Origin: JBEBGV01 sp040081265
GTDB taxonomy: Bacteria > Acidobacteriota > Vicinamibacteria > Vicinamibacterales > UBA2999
Length of the DNA stretch: 64,000 nucleotides
Direction of reading: 5' to 3'
Assembly (NCBI GenBank): GCA_040081265.1
Contig: JBEBGV010000002.1
Coordinates: 88,186-152,185, forward strand
Part shown: positions 63,084 through 64,000 of the stretch, piece by piece
How the letters are laid out: every line of letters starts with the position of its first letter
Position numbering within the stretch: position 1 is the first letter of the stretch
Translations under genes and position numbers: made by a program
The notes under the pieces: model-generated
Told to the model about the DNA's origin: nothing
Database searches by the model: none
Seen by the model: the letters and a program-made list of their open reading frames with translations, nothing else

Positions 63084-63112
63084 CCTGCCGACCGCCCACT
63101 GCCGACTGTCTA
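63084..63112 (-). repeat. degenerate 7-nt array ending the molybdopterin oxidoreductase gene
   Basis: Minus-strand units TAGACAG, TCGGCAG, TGGGCGG, TCGGCAG. The first TAG (63110-63112) is the stop codon of the oxidoreductase gene. The array fills the 27-bp space to the convergent aminotransferase stop. Confidence 0.75.
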
Positions 63113-63826
63113 CCTGGAGTAGCGATCCTCGTACCACGGCTCGGCGGTGTTCGAGTAGCCACGCTCCTCCCAGAATCCGAGCTGGTTTTCTGAGAGCAGT
63201 TCGATGCGGCGGATCCACTTGGTGCCCTTCCATGCGTACAGCCTGGGAGTGATCATCCGACAGGGTCCGCCGTGCTCGAGCGGCAGAGGCTTCCCCTCCC
63301 AGGTGTGCACCAGGAGCACGTCGTCTTCCATCGCGCGCGCCAGCTCCAGGTTTGTCGTGTAGGGAATGGTGGACCCCGGCCAGAGGTCGTATCCCGTGCA
63401 CAGGACGAAGCGCGCCTCGTCTTTCGGCACCGCCAGCTCCGCCAGCGTTTTGAAGCGCACGCCCCGCCACCGGTTGTCGAACCGGCTCCACGTGGTCACG
63501 CAGTGGAAGTCGCTCACCTCGTCGGCCTGCGGCAGCGCCATGAAGTCGTCCCAGGTGAGCGAGAGCGGGTTCTCGACCAGGCCGGAGACCTCGAGCCGCC
63601 AGTCGCGCAGCGGGATCTCCGGCTGCGCGCCGAGGTCCAGCACCGGCCAGTTACGCACCTCATGCTGGCCGACGGGAAGCTTCGGCATCCCGTGCCGGTT
63701 CGCCGCTCCCTGACCGCGCGGGGATTGTCCGGCAAACTTCACGTTCACGGTCTCTTTCTTCAGGACAATCTGGCGCTCGATGAACAGACGCCGACGTTCA
63801 ACGAGGTCGCGGGGATCTGAGGCCAT
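63110..63826 (-). CDS. sulfite-oxidase-fold molybdopterin oxidoreductase
   Basis: A 238-residue protein of the sulfite oxidase/MsrP superfamily. WRLEVSGLVENPLSLTWDDF near 83-102 (parts), the Mo-ligating Cys in VSDFHCVTTWSRFDNRWRGV (parts) near 113, GYDLWPGSTIPYTT near 149, and HGGPCRMITPRLYAWKGTKW (parts) near 188 are typical. It lacks a Tat signal and the C-terminal dimer domain of true sulfite oxidases, so it is likely cytoplasmic. Partner and substrate unknown. Confidence 0.9.
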   Translation of the reverse strand: MASDPRDLVERRRLFIERQIVLKKETVNVKFAGQSPRGQGAANRHGMPKLPVGQHEVRNWPVLDLGAQPEIPLRDWRLEVSGLVENPLSLTWDDFMALPQADEVSDFHCVTTWSRFDNRWRGVRFKTLAELAVPKDEARFVLCTGYDLWPGSTIPYTTNLELARAMEDDVLLVHTWEGKPLPLEHGGPCRMITPRLYAWKGTKWIRRIELLSENQLGFWEERGYSNTAEPWYEDRYSR

Positions 63827-63866
63827 ACTCCACTATAGAATCGCGGTGTCACTCGAGTCACGGCCC

Positions 63867-64000
63867 ATGCGTTCATTCAGGTTGCCCACGACAGTCGCGC
63901 TCGTCACGCTTGCCCTCGCCGCGGCCGGCCTGTTGGCGTGCACGCGCCAGGCCCCACCGCCCGCCACCGATGAATCGGACGACAACCGGGTCATCCCCGT
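63867..64000 (+). CDS. lipoprotein, N-terminal part only
   Basis: Cut by the window end. From the ATG at 63867 the frame gives a lipoprotein signal (TTVALVTLALAAAGLLAC, lipobox Cys near residue 25) followed by a Pro-rich, then acidic, linker (TDESDDN). A GTG at 63846 is in frame and lies just after CTATAGAAT, which resembles a -10 box, so a leaderless start is possible. Nothing of the mature domain is visible. Confidence 0.6.
   Translation, partial: MRSFRLPTTVALVTLALAAAGLLACTRQAPPPATDESDDNRVIP

Overview
High-G+C bacterial chromosome, about 57 protein genes, one tRNA gene and no rRNA, phage, plasmid, insertion-sequence or CRISPR signature. Several traits point to Acidobacteriota, probably class Vicinamibacteria: an Oar-like TonB-dependent receptor with an N-terminal carboxypeptidase-regulatory domain, a Ser/Thr kinase carrying PD40 propeller repeats, a second kinase directly behind an ECF sigma factor, FtsX-type ABC permeases, and a DUF6152-type secreted protein. 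This placement is inferred from gene content, not from a marker gene.

Layout. 0-7.8 kb: reductive pyrimidine catabolism. On the minus strand are beta-ureidopropionase, dihydropyrimidinase, a class III transaminase and an FAD monooxygenase; diverging on the plus strand are a PreA-like dehydrogenase and an NCS1 nucleobase transporter. 7.9-10.5 kb: small and hypothetical genes. 10.5-23.4 kb: a potassium/ion locus with a lipoprotein, a KdpD C-half kinase, KdpE, CorA, a methyltransferase, kdpFABC with an extra 29-residue membrane peptide, a KdpD N-half, and Kup. tRNA-Ser(GGA) follows. 23.5-28.3 kb: LysR regulator, membrane proteins, methyltransferase, Mug glycosylase. 28.5-33.5 kb: purine catabolism (two-subunit xanthine dehydrogenase and guanine deaminase). 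33.5-40.4 kb: a four-helix-bundle protein, Ada, the TonB receptor, an exported helix-hairpin-helix protein and a metallo-beta-lactamase-fold hydrolase. 40.5-45 kb: EVE protein and an AttEFGH-like ABC export operon. 45-54.4 kb: hypotheticals, UbiX, rhomboid, ferritin-like/VIT1 fusion, prephenate dehydratase, SpoU methyltransferase, PfkB kinase, and an AbiEii-type pair. 54.4-64 kb: two Ser/Thr kinases, glycogen branching enzyme, cyclophilin, ECF sigma factor, aminotransferase, molybdopterin oxidoreductase, and the start of a lipoprotein.

How parts work together. The pyrimidine and purine loci suggest growth on, or salvage of nitrogen from, nucleobases. The Kdp locus is unusual: KdpD is split into two separately encoded halves about 7 kb apart, and two near-identical sites with the KdpE-operator layout (11-bp-spaced TTTAY half-sites) sit upstream of kdpFABC and of an unlinked lipoprotein gene, suggesting a small KdpE regulon.

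The least expected signal is non-coding. (1) Nine GC-rich hairpins, with 8-14 bp stems of differing sequence, a short loop often TGAA or GTGAA, and often a trailing CTAC, occur only between genes. (2) Arrays of degenerate 7-nt units (TAGGCGG, TAGTGGG, TAGTTGC types) sit at gene 3' ends in the orientation that reads TAG; at least five genes take their stop codon from such an array, and two arrays have G-quadruplex spacing. The two kinds of element often occur side by side.
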